64,000 nucleotides of DNA from UBA1351 sp963677885 (lineage in GTDB: Bacteria; Bacillota; Clostridia; Lachnospirales; Vallitaleaceae). Shown one piece after another: positions 44,278 through 53,366 of the stretch; the first letter of the stretch is position 1; the number at the start of each line of letters is the position of its first letter. Under the pieces are notes generated by a model, which saw only the letters and a list, made by a program, of their open reading frames with translations, was not told the origin of the DNA and made no database searches. The translations under genes and the position numbers were made by a program. Location: contig OY782500.1 in NCBI GenBank assembly GCA_963677885.1, forward strand, positions 3,534,001-3,598,000, read 5' to 3'.

Positions 44278-46698
44278 ATGAGACGACTGTCAATCATTAA
44301 TAAGGTAATGATTTTTATCATCATGGCTGTTTTACTGGTTAGTGTGATCTCCAACTTTCTTAATGGTGAGATTTTTCTTGATCAATACAGTCAGAAGGTT
44401 CACAAAGAAAATTACTACCGCTTAGTCTATGTAAAATCGGAAATTGAGAAAGATTTAAAGTTGATTGAAGGAACGGTCAACTCTATTTCCATGTCCGCTT
44501 CTACACGATTTAAATTGGCCCAGGGTGGGGTTCCTGATATGAATGGAGAGGAATCCTACTATGAGCGGATGTTTACTGAATATGTCTTGGATGAACATGC
44601 TATCAGTGGTAGTATCTATATTTATTTTGATCCCTATATTGATGGTGATGTTCATGATGTTTGGATTACCAAGCAGTCATCAAGCCAGGCCTTTCGGGAA
44701 ACAGAAGTTCCCCTTAGAAGGTATGATGAGAACGATAATATGTCCTGGTTTTACGGACCTAAGGAAAGCAGGGAAAGCAACTGGATTGATCCTTACAGGA
44801 ATAGATATGGAGCCTTTATCTCCTCCTATGTCGCTCCAATTTATGCAGATGGACGCTTTATTGGGATTACCGGTATGTATTTTGATATTAATAATGTGAA
44901 GAATTTCTTCCTTAGTCAAGGTCAAATGGAAGGAGATATGTATTGGCTTCTTAACCAATATGACGAAGTTATCTATCATCCTGAGATAGGTGAAGGGCAA
45001 GAGTTAGCGGATTATAAAATCATTGAAAATTATGTCAGCTTTGAAGGAGAAGCCTTGATTAAAGTATCCGGTGAAGAATTCTATGAGTATTCTGTAGCCC
45101 TTGATAATGGCTGGCTTATTGCTTACTCAGTACCTAAAGAGTGGTTGGACAGCCAGGTTAGACAGGGTATAAGCGGTATTGTTGCTACCATATTATTTTC
45201 TCTTGTCATTATCTTGGTTCCCGTCTTTTATTATGGTAGAAAATATAGAAATATCTTTGACCACATTATCCATGTGCTGGAAGAAATTAAGAAAGGCAAC
45301 TTAAATAAAAGAATTAAGATTTTAACTAAGGATGAGATTGGTCTCATGTCCCAAGCTATTAATGACAGCAATGACAATCTGATTCGGCTGATTGAAGAAA
45401 AGAACCGATTGGCCTATACCAACGGTATTACCAGTCTGCAGAATAGAATTTCCTTAACTAATGACCTGGAACGTCTCATTCAGGGTGAACATAATGAAGA
45501 TTTAAAGCTTGTTTATGTCGATGTGGACAACTTCAGATCCATCAACGAGTTGATTGGTTATTCAGAAGGAAATGTACTGGTTAGAAAAGTCTCTGAAATA
45601 CTGGAATTATTTGAAGAACCTATGGTTAAACTTTATCATACCAACGTCGATGAGTTTGTTTTTTTGGTCCGTAAACCAATGAATGATGAGGAAATCGGTC
45701 ATTTTCTTAGAAAGGTTCTTGCCAGGTTTGGGAAAAATTATACGATTGGCTATCATAGTTTTTATTTGACCCTATCCATGGGAGTGGCAGCCTTTAATCA
45801 TAAAATCCAAAATGTATCTGACTTTTATCGAATTGCAGATATTGCCATCTATGAAGCCAAAAAACATGGGCGCAACTCCTTTGTCATCTACAATGAAACC
45901 ATGTATGACAGGTTGATACAGTATAATACTTTTGAAAAAGATTTTGAGAAAGCCTTAAAAACCGATGAATTTGTCGTCCATTATCAGCCAAAGATTTCCT
46001 GTAAGACCAATAAAGTGGAATCTGTAGAGGCTTTAGTGCGGTGGCAACACCCACAAAAAGGGCTCTTGTTCCCTAATTACTTTATAACCTATGCCGAGAA
46101 GAGCGGTCTTATTTCTGAACTGGGAGATCTGGTTCTTCATATGACCTGCAGACAGTTAAAGGAATGGCATGGAAAAGGCATCATGATCTCAGCCGCTGTG
46201 AATATATCCAAGCGACAGATTCTGGATAATGATTTTGTTGTGCGAACCATGGACATCATAAGAAACTATGATATTGAAACGAAGTATCTGGAGTTTGAAG
46301 TGACGGAATCCATGATAACCATTGACAGTGAAAGTACCCTTCATAAGCTGGGACAGTTGAGGGATTACGGCATCAAAATATCTCTGGACGATTTTGGTAC
46401 CGGTTATTCTTCTTTTAACAGTTTGAACGAGTTACCCCTCAGTATCCTCAAGATTGACAAGGGTGTACTGGATACCATCATAACTTCCTCTGAGTCCCTG
46501 ATTATGACAGAGGCCATTATTGATTTGGCCCACAAATTAAAGCTGGAAGTTGTGGCTGAGGGGATTGAAGAAAAAGACCAATTGGATGTGTTAAAAACTT
46601 TAAAGTGCGATATGATACAAGGCTATATTTATTCTAAACCTCTCGAGGGAGGAGACTTGGAAGCCTATTACCATCATATGGAAAATGAAGAACACTAA
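44278..46698 (+). CDS. Cache-GGDEF-EAL c-di-GMP phosphodiesterase (806 aa)
   Basis: Two membrane helices (about 9-27 and 298-320) enclose a dCache sensor with 'YFDPYIDGDVHDVWITK'. HAMP, GGDEF and EAL domains follow. The GGDEF is degenerate (N456-V-D-E-F) so it should not make c-di-GMP, but may bind GTP to regulate. The EAL is intact: E584-A-L with 'RWQHP', then 'DDFGTGYSS' and 'QGYIYSKPL', so it is a c-di-GMP phosphodiesterase. AGAGG precedes the ATG. Its last codon overlaps the stop of the converging cyclase gene. Confidence 0.93.
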   Translation: MRRLSIINKVMIFIIMAVLLVSVISNFLNGEIFLDQYSQKVHKENYYRLVYVKSEIEKDLKLIEGTVNSISMSASTRFKLAQGGVPDMNGEESYYERMFTEYVLDEHAISGSIYIYFDPYIDGDVHDVWITKQSSSQAFRETEVPLRRYDENDNMSWFYGPKESRESNWIDPYRNRYGAFISSYVAPIYADGRFIGITGMYFDINNVKNFFLSQGQMEGDMYWLLNQYDEVIYHPEIGEGQELADYKIIENYVSFEGEALIKVSGEEFYEYSVALDNGWLIAYSVPKEWLDSQVRQGISGIVATILFSLVIILVPVFYYGRKYRNIFDHIIHVLEEIKKGNLNKRIKILTKDEIGLMSQAINDSNDNLIRLIEEKNRLAYTNGITSLQNRISLTNDLERLIQGEHNEDLKLVYVDVDNFRSINELIGYSEGNVLVRKVSEILELFEEPMVKLYHTNVDEFVFLVRKPMNDEEIGHFLRKVLARFGKNYTIGYHSFYLTLSMGVAAFNHKIQNVSDFYRIADIAIYEAKKHGRNSFVIYNETMYDRLIQYNTFEKDFEKALKTDEFVVHYQPKISCKTNKVESVEALVRWQHPQKGLLFPNYFITYAEKSGLISELGDLVLHMTCRQLKEWHGKGIMISAAVNISKRQILDNDFVVRTMDIIRNYDIETKYLEFEVTESMITIDSESTLHKLGQLRDYGIKISLDDFGTGYSSFNSLNELPLSILKIDKGVLDTIITSSESLIMTEAIIDLAHKLKLEVVAEGIEEKDQLDVLKTLKCDMIQGYIYSKPLEGGDLEAYYHHMENEEH

Positions 46699-46734
46699 CT
46701 GTATAAACGGAAGGTGTTCTTTCCTTCTTTTTTT
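46688..46734 (+). terminator. Terminator overlapping the stop codon
   Basis: Stem AAGAACAC (46688-46695) with GTGTTCTT (46714-46721), then a seven-T run (46728-46734). The stem includes the stop region of both converging genes, so one element ends both transcripts inside coding sequence. Confidence 0.6.
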
Positions 46735-47909
46735 GCAGAATACATAGCTTGGTCTACCTTGGAAAGAATTTCCTTGGAGGAATCAGAAGGCAGGGGTTTA
46801 TAGATGCCTATACTTAGACCTGTTTCAACAGACAGACCCTTAAAGCGTCTGGAAATCTGCCTGACCAGTTTTTGATAGTCATTTAGAAGCTGGTTAAGGC
46901 TCTCGATTAAGTCATCTTCATTTAAGGATTCGCAGTATAAGATAAATTCATCGCCTCCAAGACGTCCGGCATGGATATGTTCAGGGTTTAGCGTGTTCAG
47001 AAGATAGCCAAAGCTTTGGATAAGATGGTCTCCTTCAAGATGACCAAAAGAATCGTTAATATCTTTAAATCCATCAATATCAATCATAGCTGCATATATA
47101 CTCTTATGTCCTCTTATGTGCCTGGAGGAATCTAAAAGCTCGATAATATAGGATCTGGAATGAACTCCGGACAGCTCATCATAGATGTAATTCATATACA
47201 TATTTTCCCGGTGCTGAAGATTTTTGGCCACTTCCTTGAATAAGTAGATGATGATCATTAAGGTAAAGAAAAAGCTGTTAATCCACATATTGGGAGCCTT
47301 GCCGGGAGTGATAACCAGAAGAAGAACCATGACATCGGTTTGGGCAATAAAGAAAATAATACCCACATGGACCGGCCAAACTTCGTCAAAGCGTTTACGA
47401 TCTGATATTCTTAATCGGAGAAAACGTCGAATAAGGATAAAGGCTAGAACACCGTCGTATATCACATATAGAATAAAGAGGGGACCTTTTTCGGGGACAT
47501 GATAAGCACCTTCCAGAACCTGACCAGTTAAGATTAATCCATCTGTAAATGCGGTTAGAAGAACTAGAATCGATGTGGAGATAATGACAAAAACCTTGGT
47601 TTTCAAATAAGGTTCGTTGGAAATATAGGAAATAGCATAAATGCTGACAACAGAGAGTAAACCAAAGGTAATATAAAGACTTTTGGCAAAAAATAATAGA
47701 AACTGTATTCTGCTTGCATTAATGGTAAGAAAATACAGGACCAAATACACCATCATATTAAATTCGATCATCATGGAATAGATGACAATCTTATTTCTGT
47801 CAAAAAGAAGCGAATAGATAGTAAGGGAAAACAAGACAAATACAGTCATGAAAAATGTGGGGAGGACTCCTAAAGAGCTTATGTTTATCTCATAGCTTAT
47901 ATTAGTCAA
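46695..47909 (-). CDS. Membrane diguanylate cyclase 2 of the operon (404 aa)
   Basis: Seven hydrophobic segments (about 1-225) resembling a 7TM-type sensor, then a GGDEF domain with 'AGRLGGDEFIL'. No RxxD inhibitory site is seen before it, so product inhibition may be absent. The frame opens upstream at 47939, but TTG 47909 after AAGGAGG is the start, overlapping the upstream cyclase gene by 8 nt and therefore coupled to it. It is the last gene of the phosphohexomutase operon. Likely function: GTP to c-di-GMP. Confidence 0.9.
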   Translation of the reverse strand: MTNISYEINISSLGVLPTFFMTVFVLFSLTIYSLLFDRNKIVIYSMMIEFNMMVYLVLYFLTINASRIQFLLFFAKSLYITFGLLSVVSIYAISYISNEPYLKTKVFVIISTSILVLLTAFTDGLILTGQVLEGAYHVPEKGPLFILYVIYDGVLAFILIRRFLRLRISDRKRFDEVWPVHVGIIFFIAQTDVMVLLLVITPGKAPNMWINSFFFTLMIIIYLFKEVAKNLQHRENMYMNYIYDELSGVHSRSYIIELLDSSRHIRGHKSIYAAMIDIDGFKDINDSFGHLEGDHLIQSFGYLLNTLNPEHIHAGRLGGDEFILYCESLNEDDLIESLNQLLNDYQKLVRQISRRFKGLSVETGLSIGIYKPLPSDSSKEILSKVDQAMYSAKKEGKNTFRLYS

Positions 47910-49068
47910 TGGGAGCCACCTCCTTATTGAGATTGACAATAATTTTATTGTTTCCGGATTTCTTACCCCTGTACATGGCCTGGTCAGCTTTAATCAAACC
48001 TTGATGGCTTTCATAATCGGTGTAGGTGGATATACCGATGCTGATACCCACATCATCTGTTTGGTCAACGGTCTTCTTCAAACTTTCCTTGAATAAGTTA
48101 ATGAGATTAATAGCAAAAAACTGGGATTCTTCAATGGATAAATCGGTAGCCAGTAGAACAAATTCATCGCCGCCATATCTTGCCATAAGAATATTTTCAG
48201 GAAGAATTTTGAAGACTTCATTGGAAAAAGTTGCCAGGAGGTGATCACCGGCACTATGTCCATAAGTATCATTCAACCATTTAAAATGATTGATATCAAT
48301 GAAAAAAATAATTCCTGATTCAGTGGCAGCAAATTTTTCCATAAGCAGGCTTTTGGAAAAGGCGCCGGTTAAGGAATCTATGGTCAAAATCCGGTAAAGT
48401 CGGTTTTTATCTTTAATAATGTGTTTGTAGCGAAACATGAAATAGAACAAGAAGGTAACCGTAAGAATCTGTAACATATAGCCATCCAGTCTTGCCTTGG
48501 TTTCAAATTCCAGTTTCAGGAAGTAATGGATGACATAGTAAAAAACCGGTGATACAAGTCCCAGCATAATCAGAGGGGCCTGTTTACTGGCATGATCCCG
48601 AATTTCTCTTGTGTAGTAGAAGATGGATATATTAATGGCGACAATCATATAGAGAAAAGAAAAAAGCCAATCGTTGTCAAAATGAAGGCCTAGAAGTGAC
48701 ATGACAGGTATCAGAAATAGAAGGAATTTCTTAGCAATTCTCAGTTCGTTTTTAAAGAAAAAAGTAATGACCAAATACATGCTGTATATAAGAAAAAGTC
48801 CGTTAATATTGTTAAAAAAGAGAAGGAGCCTTGGCTGCTTCAAGGTTATGGTTGACTGGAAATGAAGGACCAAAATACTATTCAGTATCAAGGTTAAGAC
48901 TGAGAAAGTAAATAATGATAAAGAATAGAGAACCAACTTGGTTGGCTCTACGTAAATAAAGTAGAGAATGGAAAACAGAATCAGTGTAGACAGTATTGTT
49001 CCTGAAATCATCAATACCGTGAACGTAGTATTCAATTGTACACTGTATTCTGTCAATTCTCTTAACAT
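47902..49068 (-). CDS. Membrane diguanylate cyclase 1 of the operon (388 aa)
   Basis: Six or seven hydrophobic segments (about 15-210), then GGDEF with 'ARYGGDEFVL'; again no RxxD in the I-site position. A paralogue of the next gene by layout and spacing. AAGGAG lies before the ATG. It starts 13 nt after the acetylxylan-esterase-like gene and is followed by an 8-nt overlap with the second cyclase. The pair next to sugar enzymes suggests local control of surface polysaccharide by c-di-GMP, an inference only. Confidence 0.9.
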   Translation of the reverse strand: MLRELTEYSVQLNTTFTVLMISGTILSTLILFSILYFIYVEPTKLVLYSLSLFTFSVLTLILNSILVLHFQSTITLKQPRLLLFFNNINGLFLIYSMYLVITFFFKNELRIAKKFLLFLIPVMSLLGLHFDNDWLFSFLYMIVAINISIFYYTREIRDHASKQAPLIMLGLVSPVFYYVIHYFLKLEFETKARLDGYMLQILTVTFLFYFMFRYKHIIKDKNRLYRILTIDSLTGAFSKSLLMEKFAATESGIIFFIDINHFKWLNDTYGHSAGDHLLATFSNEVFKILPENILMARYGGDEFVLLATDLSIEESQFFAINLINLFKESLKKTVDQTDDVGISIGISTYTDYESHQGLIKADQAMYRGKKSGNNKIIVNLNKEVAPID

Positions 49069-49081
49069 AAGAACTCCTTAA

Positions 49082-50053
49082 TTAATCCAGGAAAAACTTG
49101 AGCTCCTTATCGCTTTGGCCAGGAAGGTGTTCATGACTAAAATCAGGGTAGATAACAAGGTCTTTAGGACTGGTAATCTTATTAAAAGCTGCGAATTGAG
49201 TAGATGGTGGACATACATCATCCATAAGACCGGTGTACATGACCACCTTACCCTTGATTCTTTTGGCAAGGTTCTGGATATCTACATAAGCAAGAGTATG
49301 GAAAAATTCATCTACTTTATCGTGAGTTGGGTCGAATCTGCGGAAATAATCACGGATACCTATATAGGCTTTATCGTCCCAATCCATATCCCAAATGCGT
49401 CTGTAATCGCTGAGGAAAGGATAGACAGGTGCCAATTTGGATACCCGAGGCTCTAAAGCTCCACATGCTATGGTAAGAGCTCCACCCTGGCTTCCACCGC
49501 AGGCATAAACTCTCGATGCATCAACTTCTTCCATATCCAGAATAATACCGGCTAGTCTTGCTGTATCCAAAAATACATGTTTGTAATAAAGTTCATTAGG
49601 ACCTGATTGGACGCCCTTAACAATAAAACCGTAGAGGGTACCGCCTTGTACACCACCTACATCTTCAGACAAACCACCTTGACCACGACAGTCCATGGCA
49701 GCTACAATCATACCGCTGGCGGCATAGTTAAGGAGTCCGCTCCAGTCCCCGGCATTCATGGTGTAACCATGAAATTTTACGACTCCGGGAACTTTGTCTT
49801 TGATACTGCCATCAAGAAGTCCCATTGGCTTAACCAGTTTGGCATGTATTCTGGCGCCTTTGGTTCCTGTGAAATACAGGTGATAACACTTGGCAAAAGG
49901 CACCTGAAAGTCTGCTTCTTCTATGGTCACATTTGGAGGAACTTGAGCTAATTCTTCAAGAGCCTTGTCCCAAAATACGTCAAAATCCTCGGGCAGTGGT
50001 GAAGAACCTGTATATGTGTGTAACTGATCCAGTTGCATATCAATTTGTGGCAT
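49082..50053 (-). CDS. axeA: Acetylxylan esterase / cephalosporin-C deacetylase family (323 aa)
   Basis: AXE1-family alpha/beta hydrolase. Ser nucleophile in C-G-G-S188-Q-G-G, Asp in 'YTGLMDDVCPP' and His in 'DFSHEHLPG' make the triad. The N-terminal 'LPEDFDVFWDKALEEL' is typical. Cytosolic, removes acetyl groups from xylooligosaccharides or glucose pentaacetate-type sugars. GGGAGG precedes the ATG. It lies 20 nt downstream of the 126-residue gene in a tight minus-strand operon. The symbol is by family resemblance, not proven orthology. Confidence 0.9.
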   Translation of the reverse strand: MPQIDMQLDQLHTYTGSSPLPEDFDVFWDKALEELAQVPPNVTIEEADFQVPFAKCYHLYFTGTKGARIHAKLVKPMGLLDGSIKDKVPGVVKFHGYTMNAGDWSGLLNYAASGMIVAAMDCRGQGGLSEDVGGVQGGTLYGFIVKGVQSGPNELYYKHVFLDTARLAGIILDMEEVDASRVYACGGSQGGALTIACGALEPRVSKLAPVYPFLSDYRRIWDMDWDDKAYIGIRDYFRRFDPTHDKVDEFFHTLAYVDIQNLAKRIKGKVVMYTGLMDDVCPPSTQFAAFNKITSPKDLVIYPDFSHEHLPGQSDKELKFFLD

Positions 50054-50073
50054 GATGAAATCCTCCCTGATCC

Positions 50074-50454
50074 TTAATCGTCAAGTAATAATATGTAGTC
50101 ATTGTCTGTTTCCAATAAACCGTGGCCGAAATTCTTGGCAAGATTTGTATAGTCAAATCTTGCCTTTTCAGCAATACCTTCCAACATCCCCTTCTTAGAG
50201 TCTGTCGGAACCTTGGACAGACCACCTACCCCAAAAGGGGAGAGGTTTTCAGTCTTTGGCTGGTAGCGATGATAGCCTGAAATTTCGGTTATGGATTTAA
50301 TGGTGGTCGCCAATAATAAATGCGTCTCATTCATGATAATCACTTGTATCGTATCCATCTTTCGATGGAGTATTTCAATGATAATCAAATGATCGTGACG
50401 TTTGGAAGCCTCATCTTCAAAGAGGAGGTACTTACCTGTAAATGCCCGAATCAT
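50074..50454 (-). CDS. Unknown 126-aa protein in the phosphohexomutase operon
   Basis: Mixed alpha/beta composition with no membrane helix, signal or family I can name. Notable strings are 'SPFGVGGLSKVPTDSKKGMLEG' and an acidic C-terminus 'DNDYILLLDD'. Its start shares a base with the phosphohexomutase stop (TAATG), so it is translated with it and is a real gene. A small partner or regulator is possible. There is no evidence for function. Confidence 0.65.
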   Translation of the reverse strand: MIRAFTGKYLLFEDEASKRHDHLIIIEILHRKMDTIQVIIMNETHLLLATTIKSITEISGYHRYQPKTENLSPFGVGGLSKVPTDSKKGMLEGIAEKARFDYTNLAKNFGHGLLETDNDYILLLDD

Positions 50455-52142
50455 TATTCAATGGTATCCAACTTATCAAGAACAGTTTTTTCGATAAGCT
50501 TTATATTGTCATCAGCTTCAGACTCTGTCGGTGCCTTGGTATAAATATAAAGCTTGATCTTTGGCTCTGTACCGGAGGGGCGAAGAGCGAACCAAGAACC
50601 GTCGTTGAGTTTGTACTTCAGTACATTGGAGCTTGGAATATCCTTGTAACCGCCAAGATAATCAATGGCTTCAGAAACTTCTTTGTCGCCGAAAGCTGTA
50701 ACGTAGTCCTTACGGTAGACTTCCATCATACGGCTGATTCGTTTCTGGCCTTCAATACCTTCCAAAACAAGAGAGATTTGCTTCTCTTTATAGTAGCCGT
50801 ATTTTTCGAAGAGTTCGCTACGGATATCAAGAAGGGTCTTACCCTGTTTTTTGTAATAGGCAGCTGCTTCACAAAGGAGCATAGTTGAACTTACAGCGTC
50901 TTTATCCCGAACCTGGGTACCGGTTGTGTAACCGATACTTTCTTCATAACCAAAAATATAGTTATAACCATTGGCTGCAAGTTCAGGAATACGTCCGCAA
51001 ATATTCTTAAATCCAGTAAGGGATTCATAGGTGGTTGCACCAAAATCTTCGCCGATAACTTTACCTAAATCACCGGTTACGATTGATTTTACAATGGCCG
51101 GTTTTTCAGGAAGACTGCCAGTATCAGCCATACCCTCAATAATATATTTTATTAGTATAGCACCGGTTTGATTACCGTTAAATGCGACATATTCACCATT
51201 TTTGTCCATTACTTCTATGGCCAGACGATCACAATCAGGATCAGTAGCCAGGAGAAGTTCCGCACCTACTTCTTTTCCAAGAGCCTCAGCATATTTAAAG
51301 GCTTTGGTGTCTTCAGGATTCGGATAGCCGACAGTGGTAAAATCAGGATCCGGCTTTTCCTGTTCAGGAACAACATGAATACCTGTAAATCCTCTTTCTC
51401 GAAGAATACGCTGGACAGGAATGCTGCCGGCACCGTTGAGAGGTGTATAGACGATGGTAGCTGACTTGTCAATGTCATCCCCGTCGTAAATGCTTAGGGT
51501 TTTTACCATTTCCAAATATTTCTTGTCCATTTCCTCGCCTAACATAGTGACCAAACCTTTGGCGATGGCTTCATCCAGAGGCATTCTCTTGACGTCTTTG
51601 AACATGTCAACCTTGTTGATTTCAAGAGTCATGGCGTCTGCGATATCATCAAGAACCTGGGCGCCATCTTCCCAGTATACCTTGTAGCCGTTGTAGTCCT
51701 TAGGGTTGTGGCTGGCTGTTATGTTAATACCTGAAGCTGTATTTAACTGTCTAATGGCATAGGAAAGCTCCGGAGTTGGTCTAAGGCTTTCAAAAAGATA
51801 AGATTTAATGCCGTTGGCAGCCATAATTTCAGCTACATAAGTACCGAATTCAGGTGAGAAATGTCTGCAGTCATAGGCAATAGCCAGGCCACGGTCCATA
51901 TAATCCTGGCCTTTAGATGCAATAAAGTTGGCAATCCCTTGTGTTACCATTCCAATATTGTAGCGGTTCATTCTGTTAGTACCGGCACCCAGCTTGCCTC
52001 TAAGACCTGCTGTGCCAAATTCAAGAGATTTGTAAAATCTGTCTTCGATTTCTGCCTGGTCGTCTTTAATGGATTCAAGTTCTGCCTTGGTTTGTTCGTC
52101 CACAGTGTTTAGCCATAAGTCATATAATTCTTTGTAACTCAT
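50454..52142 (-). CDS. Phosphoglucomutase/phosphomannomutase (562 aa)
   Basis: Alpha-D-phosphohexomutase. The active-site Ser is in 'TASHNPKDYNGYK' (S144), the metal loop is 'DPDCDR', the sugar loop 'GYEESIGY' and the phosphate loop 'RPSGTEPKIK'. Length fits the PgcA/YhxB-type single-domain-family members. It interconverts glucose-1-P and glucose-6-P (or mannose phosphates) for glycogen, cell-wall and lipid glycan synthesis. GGAGTG precedes the ATG. It is the first gene of an operon ending in two diguanylate cyclases. Confidence 0.95.
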   Translation of the reverse strand: MSYKELYDLWLNTVDEQTKAELESIKDDQAEIEDRFYKSLEFGTAGLRGKLGAGTNRMNRYNIGMVTQGIANFIASKGQDYMDRGLAIAYDCRHFSPEFGTYVAEIMAANGIKSYLFESLRPTPELSYAIRQLNTASGINITASHNPKDYNGYKVYWEDGAQVLDDIADAMTLEINKVDMFKDVKRMPLDEAIAKGLVTMLGEEMDKKYLEMVKTLSIYDGDDIDKSATIVYTPLNGAGSIPVQRILRERGFTGIHVVPEQEKPDPDFTTVGYPNPEDTKAFKYAEALGKEVGAELLLATDPDCDRLAIEVMDKNGEYVAFNGNQTGAILIKYIIEGMADTGSLPEKPAIVKSIVTGDLGKVIGEDFGATTYESLTGFKNICGRIPELAANGYNYIFGYEESIGYTTGTQVRDKDAVSSTMLLCEAAAYYKKQGKTLLDIRSELFEKYGYYKEKQISLVLEGIEGQKRISRMMEVYRKDYVTAFGDKEVSEAIDYLGGYKDIPSSNVLKYKLNDGSWFALRPSGTEPKIKLYIYTKAPTESEADDNIKLIEKTVLDKLDTIE

Positions 52143-52282
52143 CCTATCACTCCTTCGTAAATGTATTGGATTGTTAGCTGATATACTTCCTAAAGAGTCA
52201 CTCCATGCATTTAATATGGAGCAATTGTACTCTAGATAAGCATGTCAGAGTAGTGTCCGTTTTAATAAAAAACCTCATTATA

Positions 52283-52311
52283 AGTATAGCATTCTGACAC
52301 TTTTAGTAAAA
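52283..52311 (-). promoter_or_regulatory. Promoter of the phosphohexomutase operon
   Basis: On the minus strand TTTTAC (52306-52311), 17-bp spacer, TGCTATACT extended -10 (hexamer 52283-52288). It leaves a leader of about 135 nt with no structure recognised. Confidence 0.4.
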
Positions 52312-52364
52312 GGACTTTATACACATTATGTAATCATCTTATACCTTATCCTGTCTTTATATGG

Positions 52365-53252
52365 TTAAGGTGTCCAGGGACCTTGATCCTTGCGATAATC
52401 ACTGGGTCTAAGACCGGTTGAGGTCTTCAGAGTCTTAATCATATGGGAACGGTCGCTAAAGCCACAGTGAAGGCTAATCTCATCCAGTGATAAGGCAGTG
52501 GATTCAAGTAGTTGTATGACCTTGTCAATCCTGATTTCCTTTAAGACCTGGCTATAGGTCTTATCCCTATCTTTACGAATCATCCGATTTATGGTATCAG
52601 GATGATAATGAAAGGTGGTTCCAAGCTCACCAAGGGTTAGCTTTCGGTAAGCATTGTCTTTCATATACTGGATAATGGCATGGGTTGGAGAAACCTGGTC
52701 TATGGGTGGGAGAGCAATTAAGTTCTCAAGGGTTTCGCCAAGTATGACCAAAAGGTTAATCTTGGATTCAATTTGCCAGCCCTGTGGTTTATCCTTGAAA
52801 AGATTAACTATGTTAACAAAAATCTGTCTGGTTTTTTCACTGTCTTCACTTGTATATAAAGAAGGTAGGCCATAACCCCCCGGAAAGCTAATCGGCTGAC
52901 GGGCTTTTTTTTCTTCAAAGGACCCATCGCCTAGAGCCTTATCCTTATGGGAATTTATATACCTGGCTAAATCCGCCTGATCATCATGATAAAAGAAGTC
53001 AAAATGGACCCAATAGACTTCCCTCGAATGGCTGTGGTCCAGGCGGTGGGTCCTGTTTGGGGGAATGATTAGAATTTGTCCTTCAAAGGCTTCTATGGAT
53101 TCGTCGGTGTAGTTGACCCTGATGGAACCCTGATGTACATAAAGAAATTCATAGTCGTAAATTCTTCGTTTGCCTTGATCCGGTTCATGCATATGTTCCC
53201 GACCGGCTGACCGGATACAGGGGTTAAGCTTTTGATAATCCAGGAATTTCAC
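52365..53252 (-). CDS. AraC family regulator with N-terminal cupin (295 aa)
   Basis: The N-terminal cupin-like sugar-binding half has 'HRLDHSHSREVYWVHFDFF'. The C-terminal AraC double helix-turn-helix is at about 195-290 ('LTLGELGTTFHYHPDTINRMI' and 'SLDEISLHCGFSDRSHMIKTLKTSTGLRPSDYR'). The upstream frame begins at 53285, but GGAGGT six bases before GTG 53252 decides the start. It diverges from a sulfatase gene across 114 nt and is likely its activator, responding to a sulfated or acidic sugar. That pairing is inference. Confidence 0.92.
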   Translation of the reverse strand: MKFLDYQKLNPCIRSAGREHMHEPDQGKRRIYDYEFLYVHQGSIRVNYTDESIEAFEGQILIIPPNRTHRLDHSHSREVYWVHFDFFYHDDQADLARYINSHKDKALGDGSFEEKKARQPISFPGGYGLPSLYTSEDSEKTRQIFVNIVNLFKDKPQGWQIESKINLLVILGETLENLIALPPIDQVSPTHAIIQYMKDNAYRKLTLGELGTTFHYHPDTINRMIRKDRDKTYSQVLKEIRIDKVIQLLESTALSLDEISLHCGFSDRSHMIKTLKTSTGLRPSDYRKDQGPWTP

Positions 53253-53366
53253 TTTATTACCTCCATTCATATCGTAATTATACACTATGAAGTCGTGAAA
53301 ATATACTGTAATAGTCTATAAAGAAGAGTATGATATATTGTATAAATACACTTTTGGAGGTTTCCG

